Positions 22,773 to 22,839 of a stretch of DNA of 22,839 bases are shown in pieces; position 1 is the first letter of the stretch; each line of letters begins with the position of its first letter. The notes beneath the pieces are model-generated. The model saw only the letters and a list, made by a program, of their open reading frames with translations, was not told the origin of the DNA and made no database searches. Made by a program: the position numbers and the translations under genes. The stretch is from Lachnospiraceae bacterium (GTDB taxonomy: Bacteria; Bacillota_A; Clostridia; Lachnospirales; Lachnospiraceae), in the NCBI GenBank assembly GCA_017613055.1, contig JAGAES010000036.1, positions 1-22,839 of the forward strand, written 5' to 3'.

Positions 22773-22839
22773 CTTTTTTCCTCCTTTCCCTCTCCCCCGG
22801 ACGGGGTTTTTCCTTTCACTGGGCATATCCTATCGCACC

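Noticed and set aside
22793..22811. GC-rich inverted repeat CCCC..GGGG followed by TTTTT on the plus strand, like a terminator
   Set aside because: The stem is only four to five pairs with a tiny loop and no plus-strand gene precedes it within the window; it lies in the leader of the VTC gene on the other strand.

Overview
This window looks like ordinary chromosome from an anaerobic Gram-positive bacterium of the class Clostridia, most likely Lachnospiraceae or a near relative. The reasons are the strong AGGAGG-type ribosome binding sites, sigma-A promoters with 17-bp spacers, a compact ThiC, Firmicutes-specific families (DUF1836, DUF951, DUF1934, YerC/TrpR-like) and a surface protein ending in a TGD-type sorting signal with a hydrophobic, basic tail. 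Coding density is high. I see no rRNA, tRNA, transposase, phage gene or CRISPR array. No gene-free stretch reaches 300 bases; the longest is about 200 bases (11700-11900).

Layout. Positions 1-2413 (minus) hold rlmD, a GNAT-like acetyltransferase and the start of a membrane protein that runs off the window. Positions 2514-2819 (plus) hold a TrpR/YerC-like regulator, convergent with a DUF1836 regulator (2856-3506, minus). The DUF1836 gene shares a divergent promoter region with the plus-strand helicase gene pcrA (3670-6105). Two small plus-strand genes follow: a Cys-rich, acidic membrane peptide and a DUF951 zinc-ribbon-like protein. The DUF951 gene overlaps ispE tail to tail. On the minus strand, 11699 down to 6698 reads as one operon: a large beta-helix surface protein, murI, DUF1934 and ispE, with 4-nt or very tight junctions.

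Positions 15614 down to 11901 are a thiamine operon: a TPP riboswitch with an intrinsic terminator, then a thiE-thiD fusion, thiC and thiN. It covers the pyrimidine branch, the coupling step and thiamine pyrophosphorylation. No thiazole-branch gene is present. A short membrane-anchored unknown protein (15625-16101) lies just upstream with its own promoter.

Positions 19393 down to 16184 are an operon with a near-consensus promoter and a palindromic leader. It encodes a PurF-family protein, a GT2 glycosyltransferase and a PAP2-type phosphatase. The PurF homologue keeps its PRPP loop and iron-sulphur cysteines but lacks the glutaminase nucleophile and other glutamine-site residues.

Positions 22772 down to 19477 encode a VTC-type polyphosphate polymerase domain protein, a DUF4956 membrane protein and a CotH-like kinase, closed by a strong terminator. 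I read this trio as a possible membrane system linking polyphosphate synthesis to kinase chemistry outside the membrane. The two most interesting items are this trio and the disarmed PurF homologue in an envelope-type operon.
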